DNA of 64,000 nucleotides from an uncultured Carboxylicivirga sp. (GCA_947503525.1 CANNEA010000003.1:496001-560000), one strand, 5' to 3'; shown: positions 9,268 to 19,625, counted from the stretch's first letter. The notes: generated by a model not told the origin, from the letters alone. A program made the numbers and translations.

Positions 9268-12200
9268 ATGAAAAAAAATCGACTCACCATAAAGAGATAT
9301 CTTAGGTTGGTAGGCTCATTAAAAGTCATTCGAATTATGAAAATAAGTGTTTTTTTAATTCTCATAGGTGTATTCCAGGCATTTGCTGCGAGTTCTTATT
9401 CTCAAAACGAAAGGTTGTCTTTGGATCTGGAAAATGTCACCGTTAAACAGGTTCTTGATAATATAGAAGCACAAAGCGAGTACTTTTTTCTCTACAGTAG
9501 TAAGTTAGTTGATGTTGAACGACGTGTTGATGTCATTGTCAAGAATAAGCTAATAAGCGAAATACTGAAAAGCACATTTGATGGAACAGATGTAGAATAT
9601 GTAGTTATGGATAAACAGATTGTTCTTTCATCGAGAAAAAATCTGGAATCTGCATTACAGGAATCATTGCTTTCCAAAGCTGTTAAGGGTAAGGTCGTAG
9701 GTACTGATGGCCTAGGTATTCCGGGTGTCAATGTGTTTATAAAAGGTTCAACTACAGGTACAATTACTGATATTGATGGCAATTATTCAATTGAAGTAAG
9801 CAACGAAAATGCAATCCTTGTATTTTCCTTTATTGGTTATGATAATCAAGAGATTATAGTTGGAGGACAAAGTGAAATTAATGTTCAACTTGTCAGTAAT
9901 GTTGAAGCATTAAGTGAAGTAGTTATAACGGCTCTGAATATTTCGAGAGATAAAAACTCGCTTGGCTATTCTATTACCGAAGTTTCCAATGAGGAATTAA
10001 CTCAAGTGCGAGATAATAACCCCATTAATTCACTTAGTGGTAAAGTGGCCGGCTTGCAAATATCCGGCACGCCTTCCGGTGTTGATGGCTCCAGTCGTGT
10101 TGTATTGCGAGGCATTACTTCCATTCAAGGGAATAATAGACCTCTGGTGGTTATTGACGGGATGCCGGTTGATAACAGATCATATGGAGGGACTAATGTA
10201 GATGGTGGTACGGATATGGGAGATGCTTTATCAGATATTAATCCGGATGATATTGAATCAATGAGTGTACTTAAGGGAGCGGGTGCTGCAGCTGCCTATG
10301 GATCAAGGGGGGCTAATGGAGTTATACTCATTACTACAAAAAAAGGAAGTGGAAGAAAAGGTTTGGGAGTGTCTTTTAATTCAAGTTTTATTGTTGAAAG
10401 CCCTTATCTGTTTCCTGATCTTCAAAACTCATATGGGCAAGGGGCATTTGGACAACACCCAATGGAGCACTATGACAATATGGAGGATATTAAATGGACA
10501 GATCCTTGGATATGGAGTTGGGGTAGACCTATGGAAGGACAAATCTATGAAGATTGGTTAGGCAATGATTCACCTTATAATCCACAATCAAATCAAATTG
10601 AAGAGTTTTATCAGAATGGCAGTAGCTTTATCAATACACTTGCCTTAGATGCAGGTAATGGTGAAACTTCATTCAGAGCCTCCATTACAACCCAGAATAG
10701 TTCCGGTATTTATCCCGGAAATAAAATGAATAAGCAAACCATCAACTTGCGGGGATTTTCAAAAATAGGAAAGCGATTAGAATTTGATAGTAAGTTCGTA
10801 TATATCCACAGTAAGGTTGAAAACAGACCTTATTTAAACGAAGATCCGGGAAATCCGGTTTGGGCATTGGGTATAATGCCCAGAAATGTAACACTTGCCT
10901 CATTAAAGGATAACTCAGTTGACCAAAATGGATATGAAATGTGGTCATTTGAGAAATCAGTTAGTAATCCATATTGGATACTGAATAATAAAAGCAATGA
11001 AGATTATAAGCACAGGATGCAAAGCTTTTTATCACTAAAATATGATATAAGTTCGAAATTTGATTTAATAGTTCGTTCGGGAATTGATTTTACTTCAAGA
11101 AATACGAGGTCGTATGCTGGGGCAGGTAGTCGTAATCATACTATAAGGTATGAATACCAAGGCTATATGGCTCAGAATGCCAGCCATTATGTAGAGTGGA
11201 ATTCAGATTTCATGTTTACATATCAGCAGCCGATTGGTAATAACTTTAACCTTAATTTAAGCTTAGGCGGTAACCATAGGTATAACCAACAGAAAAGCAT
11301 ATCACAAAGAGGTTATTCATGGCAGGCACCCAACTTTTATCACATGAGTAATGTTGGAACATCAACCACTGGTGAAAGATTAGTTGAAAAAGAAGTTCTT
11401 TCTTTGTATGGCTTAGGGACCTTATCCTTTAAAGACTACTTGTATGCCGATTTTACCTATAGAAAGGATGCCTCATCCACACTTCCGGCAGGTAATATGT
11501 TCTACGATTTTTATTCAACTAATGTAAGTTTCTTGTTTACGGAAGCGCTTAAAATGAACTCCAATGTGCTATCGAAAGGTAAAATAAGAGGATCTGTTGC
11601 CAGAGTAGGTAACGATACCGATCCATACCGAACAGCCAACTATTATAGTATGAGTTCAACCAATCTTTCGTATCCAACAGGAAGTTTATCCTCTACATTA
11701 GCCATTGAAAATTTTAAGCCTGAAATAACAACATCGTGGGAAATTGGAACCGAATTGGGCTTATTCCGCAATGCAATTAATGTTGATTTAACCTACTATG
11801 AAGCCTCTACCAAAAATCAGATTTTAAGTGTTGAACTTGCACCTTCAAGTGCCTTTAGATATCAAATAATAAACGCAGGAGAGATTCGAAATCATGGTTT
11901 TGAAGGTTTAATTTCAGCTTCTCCAATACGTTCGCATAGAACTTTAAAATGGGATCTTTCCTTTAATGTGACTAAAAACATTAATGAGGTTATTACCCTT
12001 ACTGACAATTATGATCAAGCCTACATTGAACGCTCCGTATTTGGTTTTGCCTTTGTTAGTATGAAGGTTGGTGAAAGCTTTGGTAGTTTATATGGCTATG
12101 ATTACAAAAGGAATTCGGCAGGTCAAAAGTTAATTACAGATGGTGGTTTACCCATTAAATCAGATGAAATGGTTAAGTTGGGAGATATAAATCCTGACTT

Positions 12201-12780
12201 AAATGGAGGTTTAGCCAATAAGTTTACGTATAAGAACTTTAGTCTAAACTTTTTAATTGACTTCCAGCTTGGAGGCGATATTTTCTCACAAGGCGCACTG
12301 TATCGTGATTTATACGGAACATCAGAGGCTTCACTAGAAGGAAGGAAAGAATGGTACAGTACTCACGATGGACCACTATTTTCAAATGAAATTCCAGGCG
12401 TAATACCTAAAGGATATGTTGAAGATGGAGTGAATCTAAACACAGGACTAAAGAATGAAGTTCCGGTCCAACCCCTATATCGAAACTTTAATGTAATCTA
12501 TTTCGATAAAATAGTAGCTGATTATGTTTTAGATGCCAGTAATGTAAGGTTAAGAGAATTAACATTTGGGTTTAACCTGCCAAATCAATGGCTCACTAAA
12601 ACAAGCCTTACAAGGGCGAATGTTTCATTGGTAGGTCGTAACCTTTTCTTCTTTTATAATGCGGCTAATGACATTGATCCAGAGTCAGGCTATTCTGCAG
12701 GATCATTTGGAAATGCTTTTGAGATGAATGCGATGCCATCTACTCGAAGCTATGGTGTAAACTTATCATTAACCTTCTAA
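9268..12780 (+). CDS. SusC/RagA TonB-dependent transporter with N-terminal STN signalling domain
   Basis: 1170 residues from the ATG at 9268, which gives MKKNRLTIKR and a late hydrophobic signal (near residues 24-42); an ATG 57 bases further upstream adds an unlikely extension. Order: STN domain (about 50-115, LSLDLENVTVKQVL), carboxypeptidase-regulatory-like domain (about 135-210), plug with GLQISGTPSG and RGANGVILITTKKG, then a 22-strand barrel ending in SLTF. The STN domain marks it as a transducer that signals to FecR. It imports the oligosaccharide captured by the SusD partner, using TonB energy. First transporter of PUL1; its gene and the following susD are 111 bases apart by my start choice. 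Confidence 0.95.
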   Translation: MKKNRLTIKRYLRLVGSLKVIRIMKISVFLILIGVFQAFAASSYSQNERLSLDLENVTVKQVLDNIEAQSEYFFLYSSKLVDVERRVDVIVKNKLISEILKSTFDGTDVEYVVMDKQIVLSSRKNLESALQESLLSKAVKGKVVGTDGLGIPGVNVFIKGSTTGTITDIDGNYSIEVSNENAILVFSFIGYDNQEIIVGGQSEINVQLVSNVEALSEVVITALNISRDKNSLGYSITEVSNEELTQVRDNNPINSLSGKVAGLQISGTPSGVDGSSRVVLRGITSIQGNNRPLVVIDGMPVDNRSYGGTNVDGGTDMGDALSDINPDDIESMSVLKGAGAAAAYGSRGANGVILITTKKGSGRKGLGVSFNSSFIVESPYLFPDLQNSYGQGAFGQHPMEHYDNMEDIKWTDPWIWSWGRPMEGQIYEDWLGNDSPYNPQSNQIEEFYQNGSSFINTLALDAGNGETSFRASITTQNSSGIYPGNKMNKQTINLRGFSKIGKRLEFDSKFVYIHSKVENRPYLNEDPGNPVWALGIMPRNVTLASLKDNSVDQNGYEMWSFEKSVSNPYWILNNKSNEDYKHRMQSFLSLKYDISSKFDLIVRSGIDFTSRNTRSYAGAGSRNHTIRYEYQGYMAQNASHYVEWNSDFMFTYQQPIGNNFNLNLSLGGNHRYNQQKSISQRGYSWQAPNFYHMSNVGTSTTGERLVEKEVLSLYGLGTLSFKDYLYADFTYRKDASSTLPAGNMFYDFYSTNVSFLFTEALKMNSNVLSKGKIRGSVARVGNDTDPYRTANYYSMSSTNLSYPTGSLSSTLAIENFKPEITTSWEIGTELGLFRNAINVDLTYYEASTKNQILSVELAPSSAFRYQIINAGEIRNHGFEGLISASPIRSHRTLKWDLSFNVTKNINEVITLTDNYDQAYIERSVFGFAFVSMKVGESFGSLYGYDYKRNSAGQKLITDGGLPIKSDEMVKLGDINPDLNGGLANKFTYKNFSLNFLIDFQLGGDIFSQGALYRDLYGTSEASLEGRKEWYSTHDGPLFSNEIPGVIPKGYVEDGVNLNTGLKNEVPVQPLYRNFNVIYFDKIVADYVLDASNVRLRELTFGFNLPNQWLTKTSLTRANVSLVGRNLFFFYNAANDIDPESGYSAGSFGNAFEMNAMPSTRSYGVNLSLTF

Positions 12781-12891
12781 TTCATTTGCAAGATGATCAG
12801 AGATTCTAAAAACGATATTAAGCAAACTCAGATGGAGATTTCTCCGCTTGCAGATAAAATGTCGGTGAGAAGTATTAATAAATTACTGAAC

Positions 12892-14409
12892 ATGAAAACT
12901 ATAATAAAAAACTTATTTATTGGAAAATTCGCTGTAGTTGTTTTGATATCAGTATTGTCTGCATGTACCGAGAGGTGGGAAGAGATGAATACTAACCCAA
13001 ATAATTTACAGGATTTACCCGATGAGTATCTTTTCACAACGGCCATACGAACAACTTTTACCGATCAGTTAACCTATACGCATGTCACCCATGCAGGTCA
13101 GTATGCTCACATTATGCTGGGAGAGGTTAAATTCCGCGATATTGATAAGTATTATGGTACTGGTTCCGGCGATTATTCTGAAAGTATTTTCAGAGGTGTT
13201 TATGGTAACGCCATAAAAAACATTACTGAAGTGTTACAATTAACTTCTGATGGAAAATATAAAAACGAGTATCGAAATGCACAGGCACAGATTCTTGCTG
13301 TTGTTAATTTTGCCAAACTAACAGACTTGTTTGGAGATATCCCATATTCAGAGGCAGGTATGGGAAAATACGGAATAACGCTTCCAAAATATGACATGCA
13401 GGAAGAAATTTACAGCAATATGGTTGAACGCTTGAAAAACTCAATCGTAATATTAAAACAACCAGAGGCTGAGTCTAATATCTATCCGGAAGCATTTGAC
13501 CCTGTTTACTTTGCAGAAGTAGATAATTGGATTCGTTTCGCTAACTCTGTACGACTGCGTTTGGCCATGAGGGCCAGATTTGTTGATCCTCAAAAATACA
13601 ATGCGATTATTTCAGAATGCCTAATGGATGTTTTAATTGAAGAAAATGCGCAAAATCCCATTTTAGAGAATCAAGTGAGTGATGATCCTGTGTTGTATAA
13701 TTCGTGGTATGATTACGTAGTGGACTATGAGAATGGGGAATATTCATTTTTATGGAGTGAGAAATTTATAAATACACTTAGCAACTCCAATGATCCACGT
13801 TTATCATTTTTTGCAACTAAAAACAATGATGATGAATATTTGGGAATGCCTAATGGTTTAAGCGATACGGCGTTTCCTTCCTGGCCACAATCCAATACAT
13901 CCGCACCAACAGCTGAGTTTTTTGCAAAAGACCAGCCCTATTATTTAATAACGGCAGGAGAAATCTGGCTCTTACGTGCCGAAGCTGCATTATTTAGTAT
14001 CGCTACCGGAGATGCCAATGTGCTTTATCAAACCGGGGTTAGATTAGCAATGGAGCAATGGGCCATAAATAGTGAGAGTATTGCAAGCTTTTTTGCAGAT
14101 GAAGAAGAAGCAACATTGTACGGTGACACGGAAAACCAATTCCGTCAGATTGCCACCCAGCTTTGGATTGCGCCTTTGCCTAATACCTTGGAATCGTGGA
14201 ATACTATCAGAAGGACCGGTTATCCTGAGATACCCCAAAGAACAGGTTCTGATTATTCACAAGGAGTAACTAACGGGTATATGCCAACTCGTCTGTTTTA
14301 TCCAACTCAGGTTGAGCGAACCATAAATGGCGAGAATATGGAAGCTGCAATTGACCGAATGCCAGACGGAGACAAAATTGATTCACGTGTATGGTGGGAC
14401 CTTGAATAG
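12892..14409 (+). CDS. SusD/RagB-family outer-membrane lipoprotein
   Basis: 505 residues from the ATG at 12892, which places a lipobox (VLSAC, Cys about 25) after a normal hydrophobic signal; an in-frame ATG at 12793 would add 33 residues ahead of it. The body is helical with TPR-like repeats, typical of the SusD-like_2 type (starts TERWEEMNTNPN, and has WLLRAEAALF near the C-terminus). SusD proteins form the lid on the SusC barrel and bind the glycan at the cell surface. It pairs with the SusC directly upstream. Confidence 0.93.
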   Translation: MKTIIKNLFIGKFAVVVLISVLSACTERWEEMNTNPNNLQDLPDEYLFTTAIRTTFTDQLTYTHVTHAGQYAHIMLGEVKFRDIDKYYGTGSGDYSESIFRGVYGNAIKNITEVLQLTSDGKYKNEYRNAQAQILAVVNFAKLTDLFGDIPYSEAGMGKYGITLPKYDMQEEIYSNMVERLKNSIVILKQPEAESNIYPEAFDPVYFAEVDNWIRFANSVRLRLAMRARFVDPQKYNAIISECLMDVLIEENAQNPILENQVSDDPVLYNSWYDYVVDYENGEYSFLWSEKFINTLSNSNDPRLSFFATKNNDDEYLGMPNGLSDTAFPSWPQSNTSAPTAEFFAKDQPYYLITAGEIWLLRAEAALFSIATGDANVLYQTGVRLAMEQWAINSESIASFFADEEEATLYGDTENQFRQIATQLWIAPLPNTLESWNTIRRTGYPEIPQRTGSDYSQGVTNGYMPTRLFYPTQVERTINGENMEAAIDRMPDGDKIDSRVWWDLE

Positions 14410-14458
14410 AACAATATCGCACCAATTTTAATATAAGCTACAATTCAAATTAAAATTT

Positions 14459-15433
14459 ATGAACATGAAAAATTTATTCAGTATTTTTTTGACTTTGACA
14501 TTGGTTTTGGGAGTTATTTTCACAAGCTGTGAAGAAGATACACCAGCTCCAACAATTAATTTTATTGCTGAAGCAGATGGTTACGAGGTGACAATAACGG
14601 CCGAAGCAACCAATGCTACAACATGGGAATGGACCTATGGTGATGGCAGTATAGCTGCCGATGCAGGAAGCCACACTTATACTTATATGCAGTCAGGTGA
14701 ATATACAATTACCTGTAAGGTAAAAGGCGATGGTGGTGAAGCACTAAAGTCTGTTGATGTCACAATTGTGGCTTCAATAGAGGAGTTAATCTCCGGTGGA
14801 CCTGAAGCAGCAAATGGTAAAACATGGGTTGTTAATAAGCTTGCTACGGTTGGTAAAGATGGCGCAGGTATGGTGGATAATAATCTTGATATTCATCCTG
14901 ACTTTTCAACTGTACCTAATAATATGTTAGAAGTATTTGGTTTAGGAGTTGAGTACGACAATGAATATACTTTCCATCATGATGGAACTTACGAAATAGA
15001 TCCTGTTAATGGTCAGGTGATTGCCGGAATTATTCATGGCGTGGCTACTCAAACCATTACTATTCCGTCGACTTCTCCAACTATGTTGCCATTTTGCGCA
15101 GCTACTTATACAGCACCTGATAATGGTACATGGGCACTTTCAACAGATGATTATGTTATGGGTGGAATACTAGATTCAACAGTTGACCCTGATGCAGATC
15201 CTTATGAGGTCACTTTTACATTCCCAACGGATAATAAAATGGCAAGATTTAATTTATCTGCTGGTCAATTTTTAGGACTTTATGATGCCTTTATTGGTGA
15301 ACAAGGTTCAGTGACTATATTAAAGGAAATAAGTGCTGAAAAAATGCATATTATAATTCCAATTGCAACCAATGAAACTACACCACATTTAGCCTCATTG
15401 GCTTTCCATATTACATTAGTACCTAAGAATTAA
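14459..15433 (+). CDS. PKD-domain surface lipoprotein, probable SusE-position glycan-binding protein
   Basis: 324 residues with a lipobox (IFTSC) close after a short signal; the start may be the ATG at 14459 or 14465. Residues about 35-105 form a PKD/Ig-like domain (TWEWTYGDGS ... GEYTITCKVKG). The rest is a beta-rich domain with no recognised family, including HHDGTYEIDP. In PULs, genes right after susD often encode surface glycan-binding proteins that help hand substrate to SusCD; that role is inferred from position and lipidation. A strong terminator follows, closing the susC-susD-PKD transcript. Confidence 0.82.
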   Translation: MNMKNLFSIFLTLTLVLGVIFTSCEEDTPAPTINFIAEADGYEVTITAEATNATTWEWTYGDGSIAADAGSHTYTYMQSGEYTITCKVKGDGGEALKSVDVTIVASIEELISGGPEAANGKTWVVNKLATVGKDGAGMVDNNLDIHPDFSTVPNNMLEVFGLGVEYDNEYTFHHDGTYEIDPVNGQVIAGIIHGVATQTITIPSTSPTMLPFCAATYTAPDNGTWALSTDDYVMGGILDSTVDPDADPYEVTFTFPTDNKMARFNLSAGQFLGLYDAFIGEQGSVTILKEISAEKMHIIIPIATNETTPHLASLAFHITLVPKN

Positions 15434-15443
15434 TAGCATCAAA

Positions 15444-15478
15444 AATAACTGCCTGAAATTTTCAGGCAGTTATTGTTT
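15444..15478 (+). terminator. Strong intrinsic terminator after the PUL1 transport genes
   Basis: Nearly perfect inverted repeat with arms AATAACTGCCTGAA and TTCAGGCAGTTATT, beginning 11 bases after the stop, then GTTTAG. It separates the sigma-dependent transport operon from the enzyme genes downstream, which therefore probably have their own promoter. Confidence 0.8.
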
Positions 15479-15616
15479 AGCTTAACAATACTCTTCAAAT
15501 ACATTATAGTCAGTCTTAATTGATAAAACAGCACTCTCATAAATAAACACTTGAGAGCACGATTTGAAAAGTCTACAGAATATATTCCCGGCAAAAGACA
15601 GTTGAAAAATATTAGA

Positions 15617-16474
15617 ATGATCAAATACTTAATTCTACTCGTTTTTACTTGTACTTCAATATATGGATCAGCGCAAGTAAAGACCGATGTAAGCCTTTAT
15701 CTTAAGAAGGATAAAAATACTTATCTCGACGAAATATCTTCTGAATCCGGTAATCTTTTCAATAAGTTAGGGCATCACGGTCCGGCTATTGAAAATCAGT
15801 ATTTGGCCATTAGGGTTTATTTTAATAAAAAAGCGGCCATCGACATTTATTCTAAAGAAAAACCTGGTCTTGAACTTAAGGCAAAAAGATGGTATCCTTC
15901 AAAAAAGGACCAGCTTGCGGGTTATGGTGCTGATTATTATAAAGTAGGTAAAACTCTTGGCTTAGGTGGTGTTAGACTGTGGGATGGTGAAAATATTATA
16001 CCCTTGCATCCGGTAAGACAGCGAAGCGCCAAAGTGTTTACTCAGGCTGATTCCTCATACCTGGAAATGCTTTCTGAAGGTATTCCATACAGAGGCAAAA
16101 CGGTAGATATTTTAGTTAGGGTAAGTGTTTATGCAGATAAGCGTGAGGCAAAAGTTGAAGCGTATTCACTCAATGGAGAACCGGTACAGTTTGTAACAGG
16201 CATTAACTATTTTGACCAAATGAAAGTAGTTAAGGAGGAAAACTATATAGCCACCTGGGGAATCCATCCCGAAGATGTTGCGGCTGAGAAAGTGGAATTA
16301 GGGGCTGCCATTCTATTTAATAATGGTGATTTTGAAAAACAACTGAACGATGGAACACAGCACCTTTTAATTTCTAAACCAAGCCAATATTTAACAACTT
16401 GGATAACATCAGCCAATGCCAGAGAACTTGAAATAAATTCCTTTCAGAAGTTTATAAAATCGTTAATGAAATGA
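15617..16474 (+). CDS. DUF4861-family secreted protein
   Basis: 285 residues from the ATG at 15617, which begins a clean Sec signal peptide (MIKYLILLVF ... GSAQ); the longer frame from 15551 adds 22 charged residues ahead of it. The body has the DUF4861 features HHGPAIENQYLAIRVYF, KRWYPSKKDQLAGYGADYYKVG and LGLGGVRLWDG. The family is known mainly from polysaccharide loci and has no agreed reaction. Its stop overlaps the start of the next gene (ATGA), so the two are translationally coupled and probably act together. Predicted beta-sandwich; a periplasmic enzyme or binding protein are both possible. Confidence 0.78.
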   Translation: MIKYLILLVFTCTSIYGSAQVKTDVSLYLKKDKNTYLDEISSESGNLFNKLGHHGPAIENQYLAIRVYFNKKAAIDIYSKEKPGLELKAKRWYPSKKDQLAGYGADYYKVGKTLGLGGVRLWDGENIIPLHPVRQRSAKVFTQADSSYLEMLSEGIPYRGKTVDILVRVSVYADKREAKVEAYSLNGEPVQFVTGINYFDQMKVVKEENYIATWGIHPEDVAAEKVELGAAILFNNGDFEKQLNDGTQHLLISKPSQYLTTWITSANARELEINSFQKFIKSLMK

Positions 16475-18402
16475 GGAACATCAAGCTTAAACACTTCGTT
16501 TTTCTATTAATAGCATTTGTAATATCAACAATTATCATCGATGTAGTCCGCATTTCTGGCTATGACGTAATACCTGCAAAACCAAGTGTGAAAATTGATT
16601 GTAAACAAGATCAGGTTCAATATGACCTAGCGAATGGTGTAAGCGATATCAATTGGAATGATCTGGATGGTACCCTTGAATTTATAAGTCATGAATATGA
16701 CTGTTCAGATTTTAGATTAGTGAACCTTATCCGAATTATGTATGAAGCGGACAGCCTAATTCCAGATGATTATAGAGCTAAAATCGAAGACGTACTTTTA
16801 AATTTTCGTTACTGGTGGGATGAGCCAGGTGAAAACTCCATGTGCTACTGGAGTGAAAATCATCAGATACTTTTTATTTCGGCTGAATATCTTGTTGGAC
16901 AACTGTATCCCAACATTGTTTTTAAAAACAGTGGGTTAACAGGGAAACAACATATGGAAAAAGCGCGAAAAAGAGCCATGGATTGGTTTGAAATGCGCTG
17001 GAACTATGGTTTTATCGAATTCAATTCTGAAGTTTATTATAAAGAAGATATTGGTGCTCTTATCAATCTTATCGATTTTGCTCAGGATAAAGAAATGGTG
17101 AAAAAGAGCCAAATAATAATGGATTTACTTTTTTACGATGTTGCGGTTCATAACTTACAAACCATGTTTATATCTGCCACAGGCCGAGCCTATTCCAGAG
17201 GTCGTCAAGGTGGTCCTAATGCCAATCTGGGTGGTCTTACACGATACTATTGGGGCGATGGTAAAAAAATAAAGCCAAGCATGATGTATGGTTTGATGAC
17301 CACAGATAACTATGAATTACCATCGGTCTTAAGCGAAATTGCAAAAGATACTAATACGGTGATCATACAACAAAGTAATGGCCTCAACTTATCAGAGCTT
17401 AAAACTGAGGGCTATTATGGCACAAGTAACAGAAATATGATGATGCAGTGGGGAATGGAAGCTTTCTCAAATCCTGAGATCGTTCGGAATTCCTTATCAC
17501 ACGTAAGAAATCACATTTCTTTTAACAACGCCTTTGTTGCACCTTTTAGTACGCTTGACTTCTCCCTTATCAGGTGGCTGCATTTAGAGCCCCTTTTGAC
17601 TCGTATGATCAAGCCACAAACTAACGGTGTAGCTATTCAAAAGGGGAATACTTATACCTACAAGACTAAGGATTATTCGATGTATACGGCCCAGAATTAT
17701 CATCCCGGAACCTATGGTGATCAGCAACATGTATTTGGCCTTAATATCAAAAATCACTTTAGTGTTTTTCACACTCATCCAGCTTTGAAAAAGGGAAAAA
17801 AGCACCAATCGCCGAATTACCATGTAGGTTACGGACACCTACCTCATGCTGTTCAGGATAAAAACGTAAGTCTTGCTATTTATAATCTACCTGAAAAGAA
17901 AAGGCTTATGGAGATGCAACTATTAGACTTTACCCGTGCTCATTTTCCAATTGAAAAGTTTGATACAGCATTTGTTGATGGACGATACCTATTTGGAAAA
18001 AAGGGGGAAACGTACTGTGCTTTCATTGGCTTAAATAATTTCGAGTTCGTTGATAAGGAGAAAGATGATATCAAGCAAAATGGTAAAATTACATATTGGA
18101 TTACGGAGGCCGGTTCACTCACTGAAGATGGGCTGTTCAAAGATTTTATAAAGCGTATAAAATCCAATGAAGTGATATTTGATGCTAAGAATATGGAGCT
18201 TTGTTACCAATCCAATGCTAAGACCTATGAATTGTCCTATGGAGCAGGATTTTTGGTCAATAAACAAAATATTTGCACCAATTATCAGCGTTATACATCA
18301 CCTTATGTAAATGCTAAACAAAAAGATAAAACACTCACATTTGAATTTAATGGCAAGAAGCTATTTCTTGATTTTGACCATTTAATACGTGAGTTCAACT
18401 AA
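16471..18402 (+). CDS. Uncharacterised alpha/alpha-toroid protein, putative polysaccharide lyase (PUL1 copy)
   Basis: 643 residues with an N-terminal signal/anchor helix (about 8-25). The first half is helical with Trp/Tyr-rich motifs like an (alpha/alpha) toroid; the second half (from about 400) is beta-rich, the two-domain layout of PL8/PL21/heparinase-type lyases. Candidate catalytic motifs: SENHQIL (ENH at 129-131), GFIEFNSEVYY (183-190) and GRAYSRGRQGG. The same ENH and EFNS..Y motifs, in the same order, occur in the protein at 55556-57190. I recognise no named CAZy family. The start overlaps the DUF4861 stop by 4 bases, and GH105 follows 16 bases later; a GH105 partner fits a lyase that makes unsaturated uronic acid ends. 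Confidence 0.6.
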   Translation: MRNIKLKHFVFLLIAFVISTIIIDVVRISGYDVIPAKPSVKIDCKQDQVQYDLANGVSDINWNDLDGTLEFISHEYDCSDFRLVNLIRIMYEADSLIPDDYRAKIEDVLLNFRYWWDEPGENSMCYWSENHQILFISAEYLVGQLYPNIVFKNSGLTGKQHMEKARKRAMDWFEMRWNYGFIEFNSEVYYKEDIGALINLIDFAQDKEMVKKSQIIMDLLFYDVAVHNLQTMFISATGRAYSRGRQGGPNANLGGLTRYYWGDGKKIKPSMMYGLMTTDNYELPSVLSEIAKDTNTVIIQQSNGLNLSELKTEGYYGTSNRNMMMQWGMEAFSNPEIVRNSLSHVRNHISFNNAFVAPFSTLDFSLIRWLHLEPLLTRMIKPQTNGVAIQKGNTYTYKTKDYSMYTAQNYHPGTYGDQQHVFGLNIKNHFSVFHTHPALKKGKKHQSPNYHVGYGHLPHAVQDKNVSLAIYNLPEKKRLMEMQLLDFTRAHFPIEKFDTAFVDGRYLFGKKGETYCAFIGLNNFEFVDKEKDDIKQNGKITYWITEAGSLTEDGLFKDFIKRIKSNEVIFDAKNMELCYQSNAKTYELSYGAGFLVNKQNICTNYQRYTSPYVNAKQKDKTLTFEFNGKKLFLDFDHLIREFN

Positions 18403-18418
18403 TTAATCAATTATTAAA

Positions 18419-19495
18419 ATGATAAAAAATACACCCTCTGTGGTTCTGATAGCTGTGTTTACCATCTTATCTTTTTCGGTAAATGGTCAAGGTAAAAGTG
18501 GGAAAGCACTTCAGCTAAAAGTAGAGCCCGTAGAAATAGGGAATAAGATTGTTGACAACCTTGTAAACAGAAGGTTTGGGTGGCGTTATCAAAAAGTATG
18601 TAGCTTTTATGGTGCCTTAATATTTGCAGATGTCACTTCCAATAAGGAAATTTTGAATGAAATAGAAAATGGGTATCAACCCTATTTGTCGGGTAAGCGC
18701 AAACCACGAACCGATCATGTTGATTTTAATGTTTTTGGTATCTGGCCCTTGGAAATGTATCGTCAAACAGGGAAAGACGAATATCTTAAAATGGGGCAAT
18801 TCATGGCAGATGAAGAATATAAAACGCCACGTGAAGATGGTTTAAGCTATTTAAGTCGTTTTTGGATTGATGATATGTATATGGTTGCCTCATTGCAGGT
18901 GCAGGCCTATAAATCAACAAAGGATGAAAAATATTTGGATCGGGCTGCATTGCAATTAATGGCTTATGTTGATAGTCTCCAAAAACCCAATGGTTTGTTT
19001 TTCCATCGTCATGATGCACCCTTTTATTGGGGGCGTGGCAATGGATGGGCAGCAGCGGCTATGGCCGAGTTGTTTCAGGTTTTACCAGAGGAGCATAAAT
19101 ACTATAATGATCTTTTAATAGCCTATAAAAAAATGATGAGTTCTCTAAAAACTTATCAAGGTAAATCCGGGATGTGGCATCAACTGCTTGATGATCCTGA
19201 TAGTTTTGTTGAACCATCATGCACAGGCATGTTTTTATACGCCATTGCAACAGGTGTTAACATGGGGGTCTTACCTGAAAAGGACTATTTTCCAATCATT
19301 GAGAAAGGCTGGAATACTTTAGCCAGCGATTTTATTAATGAAAAAGGTGAAGTAATAGATGTTTGTATGTGGACCAATGCGAAAAAGCGTGAGAACTACT
19401 ATCATCGCAGACCAAAGATAACAGGTGATTATCATGGACAAGCTGCTGTATTGTGGGCTGCTACTGCCATAACAAAGCTAAATTCTTCACATTAA
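18419..19495 (+). CDS. GH105 unsaturated glucuronyl/galacturonyl hydrolase (YteR-like)
   Basis: 358 residues with a Sec signal peptide (ends VNGQ), so probably periplasmic. The whole mature part is one (alpha/alpha)6 barrel. Family marks: HVDFNVFGIWPLEMY (D102), FWIDDMYM with D151 at the position of the YteR catalytic Asp143, HRHDAPFYWGRGNGW (197-210), and a C-terminal GDYHGQAAVLWA. The reaction hydrates the vinyl ether of delta-4,5-unsaturated uronic acids left by lyases. It is the third gene of a tight cluster with DUF4861 and the toroid protein, so the substrate is probably made by one of them. GH88 is less likely given length and motifs. Confidence 0.88.
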   Translation: MIKNTPSVVLIAVFTILSFSVNGQGKSGKALQLKVEPVEIGNKIVDNLVNRRFGWRYQKVCSFYGALIFADVTSNKEILNEIENGYQPYLSGKRKPRTDHVDFNVFGIWPLEMYRQTGKDEYLKMGQFMADEEYKTPREDGLSYLSRFWIDDMYMVASLQVQAYKSTKDEKYLDRAALQLMAYVDSLQKPNGLFFHRHDAPFYWGRGNGWAAAAMAELFQVLPEEHKYYNDLLIAYKKMMSSLKTYQGKSGMWHQLLDDPDSFVEPSCTGMFLYAIATGVNMGVLPEKDYFPIIEKGWNTLASDFINEKGEVIDVCMWTNAKKRENYYHRRPKITGDYHGQAAVLWAATAITKLNSSH

Positions 19496-19625
19496 TTGAA
19501 GAATTTAATAACTATCTGATGAAATTTATTGATGCAAAAAACAACTATATTATTAAAAATGCTTTTCAACTGGTATATTTAAATCCTATTAAATATTGAA
19601 ATGCCTTTCTTTACATTGCGTTCCA

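Noticed and set aside
9221-9314. Direct repeat GGTTGGTAGGC (9221-9231 and 9304-9314) around the first susC start.
   Set aside because: One copy is inside the coding region; no known function and likely chance.
12793-12891. N-terminal extension of 33 codons before the first SusD (similarly 46113-46229 before the second).
   Set aside because: The extension would bury the lipoprotein signal; the downstream ATG gives a normal signal peptide and lipobox.
15534-15557. Short inverted repeat CTCTCA-N12-TGAGAG ahead of the DUF4861 gene.
   Set aside because: Only 6-base arms and no supporting promoter box; not strong enough for an operator call.
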